A DNA stretch of 64,000 nt from Leifsonia sp. EB41 (GTDB lineage Bacteria; Actinomycetota; Actinomycetes; Actinomycetales; Microbacteriaceae), in NCBI RefSeq assembly GCF_041262565.1, contig NZ_JBGCCJ010000001.1, forward strand, positions 3,472,001 through 3,536,000. The letters are read 5' to 3'. Made by a program: the position numbers and the translations under genes. How positions within the stretch are numbered: position 1 is the stretch's first letter; every line of letters starts with the position of its first letter. Below, in pieces: positions 19,242 through 27,863 of this stretch. The notes under the pieces were generated by a model. The model made no database searches, had not been told where the DNA came from, and saw nothing but the letters and a program-made list of their open reading frames with translations.

Positions 19242-21599
19242 ATGCCCGCACCGTTCCGAGGCCGGATCGACCTGGACATCCGGGACGCGGAGCCCGACTG
19301 GGCGCCGTTCGAGCCGCCCAAAGCCCCGGAGGGCGCGCCGAACGTCGTCCTCATCGTGCTGGACGACGTCGGCTTCTCGGCGATGAGCTGCTACGGCGGC
19401 CCGATCGACACCCCGAACATCGACCGGCTGGCCGACTCGGGCGTGCGGTTCACGCAGTGGCACACGACAGCGCTGTGCTCGCCGACGCGCTCCGCCCTGC
19501 TCACCGGGCGCAACCACACCCGCAACTCGATGGCGTGCATCACGGAGGCCGCGACCGGGTTCCCGAACGCGAGCGGCACCATCCCGCAGGAGAACGGGAT
19601 GCTCTCGCAGATCCTGGGGGAGCAGGGCTGGAACACCTACATCGTGGGCAAGTGGCACCTCTGCCCGTCCGACGAGATGAACCTGGCCTCCACCCGCCGC
19701 AACTGGCCGACCGGCCGCGGGTTCGAGCGCTTCTACGGCTTCCTCGGCGCCGAGACGAACCAGTGGTATCCAGACCTCGTCTACGACAACCATCCTGTCG
19801 ACCAGCCGGCGTCGCCGGAGGACGGCTACCACCTCACCGTCGACCTGACGGACAAGGCCATCGAGTTCATCGGCGACGCGAAGGCGCTCGCGCCCGACAA
19901 GCCGTTCTTCCTGTACTACGCGCCGGGCGCCGCGCACGCGCCGCACCATGCGCCGAAGGAGTGGATCGAGAAGTTCGCCGGGCGCTTCGACGGCGGGTAC
20001 GAGGCGATCCGCGAGGAGATCCTGCAGCGGCAGATCGCGCTCGGGCTGGTCCCGGAGGGCACGGAGCTGCCTCCCATCAACCCGATCGGCACGCCGGAGA
20101 CCCGCAGCGGCCCGGAGGGCCAGCCGTTCCCGCCGCTCGACGTGACCAAGCCGTGGGACTCGCTCGGCGACGACGAGAAGCACCTCTATTCGCGGATGGC
20201 GGAGGTCTACGCCGGCTTCCTCGCCCACGCCGACGACCAGATCGGCCGGTTGCTGGACTACCTGGAGGAGTCGGGCGTCCGCGACGACACGCTGATCGTG
20301 CTGGTCTCCGACAACGGCGCGAGCGGCGAGGGCGGCCCGGAGGGGTCGGTGAACGAGAACAAGTTCTTCAACGGCATCCCGGACAGCCTGGAGGAGAACC
20401 TCGCCATGCTGGACCAGCTCGGCGGCCCGAAGACCTACAACCACTACCCGAACGGCTGGGCGATGGCCTTCAACACCCCGTTCAAGATGTGGAAGCGCTA
20501 CGACTACAACGGCGGGACGGCGGATCCGTGCATCGTGTCCTGGCCGAAGAAGCTCGGGCACGGCGGCGAGCTGCGGCACCAGTACCACCACGCGGTCGAC
20601 ATCGTGCCGACCATCCTCGACCTGCTGGAGGTGGAGGTCCCCGACCAGATCGGCGGGCACGTGCAGTCCCGGATGGACGGGGTGAGCATGCGCTCGGCGG
20701 TCGCGGACGCCGACTCCCCGACCACGCGTCCGACGCAGTTCTACGCGATGCTGGGCTCGCGGTCCATCTGGCACAACGGCTGGAAGGCGGTGTCGAACCA
20801 CCCCGTGCTCAGCGGCTGGAGCCGTTTCAACGACGACACCTGGGAGCTGTACCACACCGACGTCGACCGCTCGGAGGTCCACGATCTGGCGGCCGAGCAT
20901 CCGGACCGGGTGCGTGAGCTGGTCAACCTGTGGTTCGCCGAGGCGGGCGCCAACCAGGCGTTCCCGCTGGACGACCGCTCCGCCATCGAGATCCTGCTCA
21001 CGCCGCGGCCGACGCTGACGAGCCCGCGGAACCGCTACGTCTACCGGGTGGGCGGCGCGGAGGTCCCGGAGTCGCAGGCGGTCAACATCCGCAATCGCTC
21101 GTACGCGATCGGCGCGCTCGTTGACCTGCCGTCGCCGGGAGCCCAGGGTGTGATCTTCGCGCACGGCGCCCGGTTCGGCGGCCACGCCCTCTACGTGAAG
21201 GACGGGAGGCTGCACTACGTCTACAACTTCGTGGGCAGCCTGGAGCAGCGCGTCGATGCGACAGAGGACCTCCCGACCGGCGAGAGCCTCATCCTCTCGG
21301 CCGCGTTCGAGAAGGACGGCGAGGAGGCGCCGGGCCTGGCGACGGGCATCCTGAGCCTGTACCACGGCGAGCACAAGGTCGGCGAGGGGCGCATCAAGAC
21401 GCAGCCCGGCTACTTCTCGCTCGCCGGGGAGGGCCTGTGCGTCGGGTACGACAGCGGCGAGCCGGTGACCGACGACTATCCGGGGGAGCGGCCGTTCCGG
21501 TTCACGGGCGGCACGCTGCACCGCGTGGTCGTGGATGTCAGCGGGGAGCCGTACCTCGACCTGGAACGGCAGGCGGCGGCGATGCTGGCGCGGGAGTAG
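19242..21599 (+). CDS. Type I (formylglycine-dependent) arylsulfatase
   Basis: 785 residues. The metal-binding start VVLIVLDDVGFSAMSCYGG (D41, D42) is followed by the CSPTR modification motif, where Cys79 is converted to formylglycine, then SALLTGRNHT. The downstream KWHL, DNGASGEGG and PFKMWKRYDYNGGTADPCIVSWP segments fit arylsulfatase A-like enzymes of about 780 residues. The C-terminal 200 residues form a beta-rich accessory region. No signal peptide is seen, so it is cytoplasmic. The ATG at 19242 has GAAGGGGG nearby. No formylglycine-generating enzyme gene is in this window. Confidence 0.95.
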   Translation: MPAPFRGRIDLDIRDAEPDWAPFEPPKAPEGAPNVVLIVLDDVGFSAMSCYGGPIDTPNIDRLADSGVRFTQWHTTALCSPTRSALLTGRNHTRNSMACITEAATGFPNASGTIPQENGMLSQILGEQGWNTYIVGKWHLCPSDEMNLASTRRNWPTGRGFERFYGFLGAETNQWYPDLVYDNHPVDQPASPEDGYHLTVDLTDKAIEFIGDAKALAPDKPFFLYYAPGAAHAPHHAPKEWIEKFAGRFDGGYEAIREEILQRQIALGLVPEGTELPPINPIGTPETRSGPEGQPFPPLDVTKPWDSLGDDEKHLYSRMAEVYAGFLAHADDQIGRLLDYLEESGVRDDTLIVLVSDNGASGEGGPEGSVNENKFFNGIPDSLEENLAMLDQLGGPKTYNHYPNGWAMAFNTPFKMWKRYDYNGGTADPCIVSWPKKLGHGGELRHQYHHAVDIVPTILDLLEVEVPDQIGGHVQSRMDGVSMRSAVADADSPTTRPTQFYAMLGSRSIWHNGWKAVSNHPVLSGWSRFNDDTWELYHTDVDRSEVHDLAAEHPDRVRELVNLWFAEAGANQAFPLDDRSAIEILLTPRPTLTSPRNRYVYRVGGAEVPESQAVNIRNRSYAIGALVDLPSPGAQGVIFAHGARFGGHALYVKDGRLHYVYNFVGSLEQRVDATEDLPTGESLILSAAFEKDGEEAPGLATGILSLYHGEHKVGEGRIKTQPGYFSLAGEGLCVGYDSGEPVTDDYPGERPFRFTGGTLHRVVVDVSGEPYLDLERQAAAMLARE

Positions 21600-21633
21600 C
21601 GGCCCGGCGGTCACGGCTGTCGGGCGCTCCCGC

Positions 21634-21639
21634 TACGGT
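21634..21639 (+). promoter_or_regulatory. -10 box for leaderless epoxide hydrolase gene
   Basis: TACGGT, 6 bases before the ATG at 21646. Confidence 0.45.
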
Positions 21640-21645
21640 GGCCGC

Positions 21646-22752
21646 ATGGCCATCGACGACTTCCGTATCCAGGTGCCCGACGACGTGCTCGCCGACCTGA
21701 GGGACCGCCTCGCCCGCACCCGCTACCTGCGCTCGCCGCGGTCGGGCTGGGAGGGCGGGCTCGGCGGGGAAGGGTTGCGCGCGCTGGTCGACGGCTGGCT
21801 GGCGTTCGACTGGCGCGCCGAGGAGGAGCGGCTGAACACGGTGGAGCAGCACGTCGCCACGGTGGCGGGTCATCGCCTGCACTTCGCGCGGGTGCGCGGC
21901 ACGGGCGCCGGCCCGCACACCCCGCTCCTGCTCGTGCACGGCTGGCCGAGCGCGTTCGTCGAATACCTCCCGCTCGCGCGTCTGCTCTCGGACTCGTTCG
22001 ACGTCATCGTCCCGTCGCTTCCCGGGTTCGTGTTCTCCGAGGCGCTGGAGCCGCCGCTGACCCGGCGCGCCATCGCTGATGCGCTGCACGGGCTGATGAC
22101 AGAGGTGCTCGGGTTCGAGCGCTACGCGACGTTCGGCGGCGACATCGGCGGCGGAGCCTCCACCTGGCTCGGCGTCGACCACCCGGACAGCGTGGTCGGC
22201 ATCCAGGTGCTGAGCGGCCTGTTCCCGGAGGGCGATGCGGCGGACGACGACGAGGCCCGCTACCTCGCTGCGCTGGACGAGTACGACCGGCTGGACGGCG
22301 GCTACAGCGAGATCATGCTCACGCGCCCCGACACCATCGCGGCGGCGCTGAACGACTCCCCGGCCGGGTTGCTGGCCTGGATCGCCGACAAGTGGCACGA
22401 CTGGATCGACGACCGGGAGGGCGGCGCCTGGCAGCGCGTGGTCGACTCCGGCATCCTCTACACGATCGCGACCTTGTACTGGACGACCGAGAGCATCGGG
22501 ACGTCCTTCCAGCAGTACTACGACTACGAGCAGAACCCGCCCCGGCCGCCGATCGCGGCGCCCGTGGGGGTCTACCTCGGGCGGGAGCCCGGGTTCGCGG
22601 GCTTCCCGCGCTCACTGGCCGAGCGCGCGGCCCCGCGGCTGGTGGAGTTCACGGAGGCGCCGGCGGGAGGTCACTTCGCCGGATTCGAGGAACCCGAAGC
22701 CGCCGCGGACGCCATCCGTGGTTTCCACGCGCGGCTGCGCGGCGACGCCTGA
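21646..22752 (+). CDS. Epoxide hydrolase, alpha/beta fold with EHN domain
   Basis: 368 residues. An N-terminal EHN segment (FRIQVPDDVLADLRDRLARTRY, about 6-110) precedes the alpha/beta-hydrolase core. The oxyanion motif HGWP starts at His98. The nucleophile is Asp166 in FGGDIGGG, and the catalytic His lies in AGGHFAGFEEPE near the C-terminus, matching the Asp-His mechanism of microsomal-type epoxide hydrolases. The substrate is unknown. The stop is 7 bases from the convergent arsR stop. Confidence 0.93.
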   Translation: MAIDDFRIQVPDDVLADLRDRLARTRYLRSPRSGWEGGLGGEGLRALVDGWLAFDWRAEEERLNTVEQHVATVAGHRLHFARVRGTGAGPHTPLLLVHGWPSAFVEYLPLARLLSDSFDVIVPSLPGFVFSEALEPPLTRRAIADALHGLMTEVLGFERYATFGGDIGGGASTWLGVDHPDSVVGIQVLSGLFPEGDAADDDEARYLAALDEYDRLDGGYSEIMLTRPDTIAAALNDSPAGLLAWIADKWHDWIDDREGGAWQRVVDSGILYTIATLYWTTESIGTSFQQYYDYEQNPPRPPIAAPVGVYLGREPGFAGFPRSLAERAAPRLVEFTEAPAGGHFAGFEEPEAAADAIRGFHARLRGDA

Positions 22753-22759
22753 TGCTGGG

Positions 22760-23110
22760 TCAGACCGACGTCAGGAACGACGACACGATGTCGAGCGAGC
22801 CGGGCACGATCCGGTAGTACGCCCAGGTGCCGCGCTTGCTGCGGCTGAGGAATCCGGCCTCCACCAGGATCTTCAGGTGGTGCGACACGGTCGGCTGGGA
22901 GAGGTCCAGCGGTTCGGTGAGGTCGCACACGCACGCCTCGCCGTCCTCGTGAGCCGCGACCATCGAGAGCAGCCGGAGCCGCGCCGGATCGGCCAGCGCC
23001 TTCATCGCCCGGGCGACGGATACAGCGTTCTCCTCGCTGATCACCTCTTTGGTGATCGGCGCGCAGCACGCCTGGAGGTCGCGCAGGGGGAGGAGCTCGG
23101 TGATCGCCAT
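22760..23110 (-). CDS. arsR: ArsR arsenite-responsive repressor (Corynebacterium type)
   Basis: 116 residues. A winged helix (LSQPTVSHHLKILVEAGFLSRSK, residues about 70-92) binds DNA. Vicinal cysteines C15 and C16 sit at the N-terminus exactly as in Corynebacterium glutamicum ArsR, and further cysteines C60 and C62 precede the recognition helix (ACVCDL). As(III) or Sb(III) binding would release the operator. The ATG at 23110 has a GAGGA Shine-Dalgarno. Two inverted repeats in the divergent region are its likely operators. It probably controls itself, the cysteine-rich peptide and arsC. Confidence 0.92.
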   Translation of the reverse strand: MAITELLPLRDLQACCAPITKEVISEENAVSVARAMKALADPARLRLLSMVAAHEDGEACVCDLTEPLDLSQPTVSHHLKILVEAGFLSRSKRGTWAYYRIVPGSLDIVSSFLTSV

Positions 23111-23130
23111 AGCTCGATCCTCCTCGATAT

Positions 23131-23146
23131 ATTGACAAACGTCAAT
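23131..23146. promoter_or_regulatory. Putative ArsR operator 1
   Basis: Inverted repeat ATTGAC-AAAC-GTCAAT, close to the arsR start. The TTGAC/GTCAA half-sites resemble known ArsR/SmtB-family operators. Confidence 0.6.
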
Positions 23147-23164
23147 GTAGTTGTTCATCCTTGG

Positions 23165-23186
23165 TTCATCGACAACCGTCGATGAA
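23165..23186. promoter_or_regulatory. Putative ArsR operator 2
   Basis: Inverted repeat TTCATCGAC / GTCGATGAA with a 4-base centre (AACC), 34 bases from operator 1 and just before the cysteine-rich peptide gene. In RNA the same repeat could form a hairpin in the leader. Confidence 0.55.
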
Positions 23187-23201
23187 GAAGGGAGAATGAA
23201 C

Positions 23202-23270
23202 ATGGGTTGCTGCGACACGACCGAATGCCAGCCGCTGCCGGACGGCTCCTGCCCGCCCGACTGCTGCTGA
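23202..23270 (+). CDS. Cysteine-rich micropeptide in ars locus (22 residues)
   Basis: A 22-residue frame with six cysteines at 3, 4, 9, 17, 21 and 22, plus acidic and proline residues and no hydrophobic segment. The vicinal pairs at both ends (GCC and DCC) are the sort of thiol pattern that can hold As(III) or other soft metals. GGAGA lies 6 bases before the ATG; another in-frame ATG two codons upstream would give 24 residues. It is divergent from arsR, just downstream of a putative ArsR operator, and 55 bases before arsC. I know of no matching family. That it is [13 protein letters not shown] binds metalloid is inference. Confidence 0.6.
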   Translation: MGCCDTTECQPLPDGSCPPDCC

Positions 23271-23325
23271 CTCCATCGGGCCGTCGCCCGTGCGGCGGCC
23301 CACCACCTCGAACCTGGAGAACCGG

Positions 23326-23730
23326 ATGACCGACACCACCCCCACCGTCCTCTTCGTCTGCGTCCACAACGCCGGCCGTTCCCAGATGGCCGCCGGCTAC
23401 CTGAGCGCCCTCGCGGGAGACCGGGTGCAGGTCCTCTCCGCCGGCTCGGAGCCCGCGGACCGGCTCAACCCGATCGCCGTGCAGGCGATGGCCGAGGAGG
23501 GCATCGACATCGCGGCGAACACCCCAGCGATCCTCACCACCGAGGCGGTCAAGGAGTCCGACGTCGTCATCACGATGGGCTGCGGCGACACCTGCCCGAT
23601 CTTCCCGGGCAAGCGCTACGAGGACTGGGACCTGACCGATCCCGCGGGGCGGCCGATCGAGGAGGTTCGGCCGATCCGGGACGAGATCAGGCAGCGGGTG
23701 GAGGCGCTGGTCGCCGAGATCGTGGCCTGA
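23326..23730 (+). CDS. arsC: Arsenate reductase, low-molecular-weight phosphatase type
   Basis: 134 residues. The phosphatase-like P-loop is CVHNAGR (Cys12, Arg18), followed by SQMAAGY. A second redox pair lies in MGCGDTCP (Cys86, Cys90), as in three-cysteine, thioredoxin- or mycothiol-linked ArsC enzymes. It reduces As(V) to As(III) in the cytoplasm. The ATG at 23326 gives the usual N-terminus; an upstream in-frame ATG adds 12 residues. No ArsB or Acr3 efflux gene is in the window, so the As(III) exit route is elsewhere or absent. Confidence 0.93.
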   Translation: MTDTTPTVLFVCVHNAGRSQMAAGYLSALAGDRVQVLSAGSEPADRLNPIAVQAMAEEGIDIAANTPAILTTEAVKESDVVITMGCGDTCPIFPGKRYEDWDLTDPAGRPIEEVRPIRDEIRQRVEALVAEIVA

Positions 23731-23784
23731 TCGGGGCGCGGCTAACGGAGGACATCCGCCCCGCCACGCCCGGGAAAAGCAGGA

Positions 23785-23827
23785 AACGGAGGAGCCGCGG
23801 CCCGAATCGGGTCGCGGCTCCTCCGTT
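23785..23827. terminator. Bidirectional terminator, arsC / kgd
   Basis: 19-bp stem (23785-23803 with 23809-23827, one G:T-type mismatch) with a 5-base loop GAATC. AA and TT flank the base of the stem, between two convergent genes. Confidence 0.85.
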
Positions 23828-23840
23828 GTCAGCGCGAGGG

Positions 23841-26800
23841 CTAGAGCGTCAGCGCGCGCTGGATGAGCAGCGACTGCTCCTGCGCGTGGCGCTTCGCGGA
23901 GCCTGCGGCGGGCGACGCGGACGCGGGGCGCGAGATGACCCCGATCGGGCGCGGGCCCAGCTTGGAGGTCTCCAGGATGATGAACGGCCAGGCGCCCTGG
24001 TTCTCTGGCTCGTCCTGCGTCCAGACCAGCTCGGCGTTCGGGTAGGAGTCGGCCACGGCCTTGAGCTCCTCGCCGGGGAGCGGGTAGAACTGCTCCACCC
24101 GCACAAGCGCGATCTCCGGGTTCGGGTTCTTCTCCAGCTCGTTCGCGAGGTCGTGGTAGAGCTTGCCCGCCATGAACAGCACGCGCTTCACGGCCGCCTT
24201 GTCGGTGATCCGTGCGTCGTCGATGACCGGCTCGAACTTGCCGTTCGTGAAGTCGGCGACCTCGCTGGAGGCGCCGCGCAGGCGCAGCATCGCCTTCGGC
24301 GTGAACACCACCAGCGGACGGCGCGGCCGGGCATAGGCCTGGCGACGCAGCAGGTGGAAGTACGACGCCGGGGTCGACGGCCGCGCGACGGTCATGTTGT
24401 TCTCGGCGCAGAGCTGCAGGTAGCGCTCGATGCGAGCGCTGGAGTGGTCAGGCCCCTGGCCCTCGTAGCCGTGCGGGAGCAGGAGCACGAGCGACGAGCG
24501 CTGGCCCCACTTCTGCTCGGCCGAGGAGATGAACTCGTCGATGATGATCTGGGCGCCGTTCGCGAAGTCGCCGAACTGGGCCTCCCAGAGCACGAGCGCG
24601 TCGGCCCGCTCGACCGAGTAGCCGTACTCGAAGCCCATCGCCGCGTACTCGCTCAGCAGCGAGTCGTAGATCCAGAACTTCGCCTGGTTGTCGCTGAGGT
24701 TCGCCAGCGGCAGCCACTCCTGGCCGTTCATCCGGTCGTGGAGGACGGCGTGGCGCTGCACGAAGGTGCCGCGGCGCGAGTCCTGGCCGACGAGGCGCAC
24801 CGGGGTGCCCTCCAGCAGCACGCTGCCGAGCGCCAGCAGCTCGCCGAAGCCCCAGTCCACGCCGCCATTGCGGCTCATGTCGCTGCGCTTGTTGAGGAGC
24901 TGCTGCAGCTTCGGGTGCACGGTGAAGCCCGCGGGCGGGTTGTTGAACGCGTCGCCGATGAGCGAGATGACCTGGGCGCTGACGGCCGTGGTGTCCGGCT
25001 CGCCGACGTTGTCGTTCTCGTCCTGCTGCGCGATCGGGTGCTCGAGGTCGGCCGTGGCCTCGCCCTGCGTGATGATCGGCACCGAGTTGGTCTGGGCGGC
25101 GTGCGTCTCCATGAAGGCGCGCTCGAGGCGGTCCTGGAAGTCGGCGTGCGCCGCCTGGTACTCCTCCTCGGTGATGTCGCCGCGGCCGACGAGGGCCTCG
25201 GTGTACAGGCGGCGCACCGAGCGCTTGGCCTCGATGAGGTTGTACATCAGCGGCTGCGTCATCGAGGGGTCGTCGCCCTCGTTGTGGCCGCGGCGGCGGT
25301 AGACGATGAGGTCGACGACCACGTCGCGCTTGAACTCCTGGCGGTACTCGAACGCGAGCTGCGCCACGCGGACCACGGCCTCCGGGTCGTCGCCGTTCAC
25401 GTGGAAGATCGGCGCCTGGATGGTCTTCGCCACGTCCGTCGAGTAGACCGACGTGCGGCCCTCGCCGGGAGGCGTGGTGAAGCCGACCTGGTTGTTGATG
25501 TTGACGTGGATGGTGCCGCCCGTGCGGTACGCCCGCAGCTGGGACATCTGCATCTGCTCGACCACGATGCCCTGGCCGGCCATCGCCGCGTCGCCGTGGA
25601 CGAGGATCGGCAGGGTGAGGAAGGTGCCGGCGGGGCGGCGGTCCTGCTTGGCGCGGACGATGCCCTCCAGGACGCCGTCGGCGGCCTCCAGGTGCGACGG
25701 GTTCGCGGCGAGGTACACCGGGATCTCGGCGTCGTCGGCGCCCTTGAAGGTGCCCTCCGTGCCGAGGTGGTACTTGACGTCGCCGGAGCCCTGCACGGTG
25801 CGCGGGTCCTGGGTGCCCTCGAACTCGCGGAAGATCTGACCGTAGGTCTTGCCCGCGATGTTGGTGAGGACGTTCAGCCGGCCGCGGTGGGCCATGCCGA
25901 TGGCGGCCTCGTCGAGCCCGGCCTCCGCTGCGCCCTGCAGGATGGTGTCGAGCAGCGCGATGGTCGACTCGCCGCCCTCCAGGCTGAAGCGCTTCTGGCC
26001 GACGTACTTGGTCTGCAGGAAGGTCTCGAACGCCTCCGCCTCGTTGAGCTTGCCCATGATGCGCAACTGCTCGTCGTGGGTCGGCTTCTCGTAGGGGCGC
26101 TCCAGCTTGTCCTGGAACCACTTGCGCTGGGCCGGGTCCTGGATGTGCATGTACTCGACGCCGACGGTGCGGCAGTACGAGTCGCGCAGAACGCCGAGGA
26201 TGTCGCGCAGCTTCATCTTCCGCTTGTCGCCGCCGAACGCGCCGGTGACGAACTCGCGGTCGAGGTCCCAGAACGTGAGGCCGTGGTTCTCGATCTCGAG
26301 GTCCGGGTGGCTGCGCTGGACGTACTCCAGCGGGTCGATGTCGGCCATCAGGTGGCCGCGGACCCGGTAGGAGTTGATCAGCTCCTGGACGCGGGCGGTC
26401 TTGTCGACGGCGCTGGCCAGGTCGACCGAGATGTCCGGGTTCCAATGGATCGGGATGTAGGGGATGCGCAGCTCGGCGAAGATGTCCTCGTAGAAGCTGC
26501 GCTTGCCGATCAGCAGCTCGTGCACGATCTTCAGGAACTCGCCGGAGCCCGCGCCCTGGATGACCCGGTGGTCGTAGGTGCTGGTCAGGGTGATGGTCTT
26601 GCCGATCGCGAGGCCGGCCAGCGTCTTCTCGCTGGAGCCCTGGAACTCGGCCGGGTACTCGAGCGCGCCGGCGCCGATGATGGCGCCCTGGCCCTTCATC
26701 AGGCGCGGGACGGAGTGCACCGTGCCGATGCCGCCCGGGTTCGTCAGCGAGATGGTGGTGCCGGCGAAGTCGCCAGCGGTCAGCTTGTTGTTGCGGGCCT

Positions 26801-27728
26801 TGGACACCAGGTCCTCGTAGGCGGAGAGGTACTCGCCGAAGGCCATCGTGTCCGCACGCTTGATGCTCGGCACGAGCAGGGCGCGGGTGCCGTCCGGCTT
26901 CGGGAGGTCGATCGCGATGCCGAGGTTGATGTGCGCGGGGGCGACGACGGAGGGCTTGCCGTCGACCTCCTCGTAGAACACGTTCTGGCTCGGGAAGTCC
27001 TTGAGCGCCTGGATGAGCGCCCAGCCGATCAGGTGGGTGAACGACACCTTGCCGCCGCGGGCGCGCTTGAGGTGGTTGTTGATGACGATGCGGTTGTCGA
27101 TCATCAGCTTGGCGGGGATGGTCCGCACGCTCGTCGCGGTCGGGACGCTGAGCGAGGCGTCCATGTTGGTCGCCAGCGACTTCGCCATGCCGCGCAGCGG
27201 GGTGACCTTGTCCTCTTCGGCCGCCTCGACGGTGGCGTTGGGGGAGGTGACCGGCGCGTCGGCCGGGACCGGCTGCGGCTTGGGCGCGATCGACGTGGTG
27301 CGCGCGACCGGCTGGGCGCCGATGATCGGGATGGGAGTCGTGACCGGGCGGGGCTCGGACGACTGAGCTGATCCGGACGACTGGGCAGGGCCGGACGGCT
27401 GCTCGGGGGCGCCGGGCGCCGGAGTCGGGGTCGCGGGCTGCGCGGGAGGCGTCGGGACCGTCGGCTCGGCCGGGGCCGGGAAGGTCGGCTCGCTGGGGGT
27501 GGGGACACCCGGCTCTGCCGGGGTCGGGGCGGGCGTCTCGCTCGGCGTCGAGGCCTCGCCCTCCTTGATGGTCGGCTTGTAGTTCTCCAGGATCGGCCAC
27601 CAGGACTTGTCGACCGAGTTCCTGTCCCGGAGGAACTGTTCGTACAGCTCCTCGACGAGCCACTCATTGGCTCCGAACTCACCCGACGATCCGTCGTCGG
27701 TTCCCACACCGGTCAATTGGCTCGACAC
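23841..27728 (-). CDS. kgd: Multifunctional 2-oxoglutarate metabolism enzyme Kgd
   Basis: 1295 residues, the full length of actinobacterial Kgd/OdhA. An N-terminal [18 protein letters not shown] segment is followed by a Pro/Thr/Ser-rich linker (about 55-165). An E2-type acyltransferase domain comes next (active-site [13 protein letters not shown] near 400), then a thiamine-diphosphate E1 domain ([19 protein letters not shown] and [12 protein letters not shown]). It acts at the 2-oxoglutarate step of the TCA cycle, as decarboxylase, carboligase or E1 component. The start is GTG at 27728. It is divergent from guaB1 across 135 bases holding an 8-bp hairpin at 27768-27786. Confidence 0.97.
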   Translation of the reverse strand: MSSQLTGVGTDDGSSGEFGANEWLVEELYEQFLRDRNSVDKSWWPILENYKPTIKEGEASTPSETPAPTPAEPGVPTPSEPTFPAPAEPTVPTPPAQPATPTPAPGAPEQPSGPAQSSGSAQSSEPRPVTTPIPIIGAQPVARTTSIAPKPQPVPADAPVTSPNATVEAAEEDKVTPLRGMAKSLATNMDASLSVPTATSVRTIPAKLMIDNRIVINNHLKRARGGKVSFTHLIGWALIQALKDFPSQNVFYEEVDGKPSVVAPAHINLGIAIDLPKPDGTRALLVPSIKRADTMAFGEYLSAYEDLVSKARNNKLTAGDFAGTTISLTNPGGIGTVHSVPRLMKGQGAIIGAGALEYPAEFQGSSEKTLAGLAIGKTITLTSTYDHRVIQGAGSGEFLKIVHELLIGKRSFYEDIFAELRIPYIPIHWNPDISVDLASAVDKTARVQELINSYRVRGHLMADIDPLEYVQRSHPDLEIENHGLTFWDLDREFVTGAFGGDKRKMKLRDILGVLRDSYCRTVGVEYMHIQDPAQRKWFQDKLERPYEKPTHDEQLRIMGKLNEAEAFETFLQTKYVGQKRFSLEGGESTIALLDTILQGAAEAGLDEAAIGMAHRGRLNVLTNIAGKTYGQIFREFEGTQDPRTVQGSGDVKYHLGTEGTFKGADDAEIPVYLAANPSHLEAADGVLEGIVRAKQDRRPAGTFLTLPILVHGDAAMAGQGIVVEQMQMSQLRAYRTGGTIHVNINNQVGFTTPPGEGRTSVYSTDVAKTIQAPIFHVNGDDPEAVVRVAQLAFEYRQEFKRDVVVDLIVYRRRGHNEGDDPSMTQPLMYNLIEAKRSVRRLYTEALVGRGDITEEEYQAAHADFQDRLERAFMETHAAQTNSVPIITQGEATADLEHPIAQQDENDNVGEPDTTAVSAQVISLIGDAFNNPPAGFTVHPKLQQLLNKRSDMSRNGGVDWGFGELLALGSVLLEGTPVRLVGQDSRRGTFVQRHAVLHDRMNGQEWLPLANLSDNQAKFWIYDSLLSEYAAMGFEYGYSVERADALVLWEAQFGDFANGAQIIIDEFISSAEQKWGQRSSLVLLLPHGYEGQGPDHSSARIERYLQLCAENNMTVARPSTPASYFHLLRRQAYARPRRPLVVFTPKAMLRLRGASSEVADFTNGKFEPVIDDARITDKAAVKRVLFMAGKLYHDLANELEKNPNPEIALVRVEQFYPLPGEELKAVADSYPNAELVWTQDEPENQGAWPFIILETSKLGPRPIGVISRPASASPAAGSAKRHAQEQSLLIQRALTL

Positions 27729-27850
27729 AGCCGATCGCCCACTCTCTCCATTGATTTCGTTACGATCGGGCGGTCTCGGACCGCCCGTTCCATCCGAGGT
27801 TCAAGCCTAATCCCATCCGCGACCGGGTGCGGGCGTCCGACCCGGGAGGA

Positions 27851-27856
27851 TACCGT
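27851..27856 (+). promoter_or_regulatory. -10 box for leaderless guaB1
   Basis: TACCGT, 7 bases before the ATG at 27864. Confidence 0.45.
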
Positions 27857-27863
27857 TATTCTC

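Noticed and set aside
19068-21614. Long open frame antisense to the sulfatase gene
   Set aside because: Same reason: the sulfatase has all expected motifs, while the mirror frame is a low-complexity Arg/Val/Asp protein.
23826-27371. Very long open frame antisense to kgd
   Set aside because: It is a mirror of a high-GC coding strand. The kgd protein is full length and matches its family, and the antisense [11 protein letters not shown] is Arg/Val/Leu-biased with no domain.
27768-27786. GGGCGGTC hairpin between kgd and guaB1 as a terminator
   Set aside because: It lies between two divergent starts, so it ends no known transcript; left as an unexplained 8-bp hairpin.
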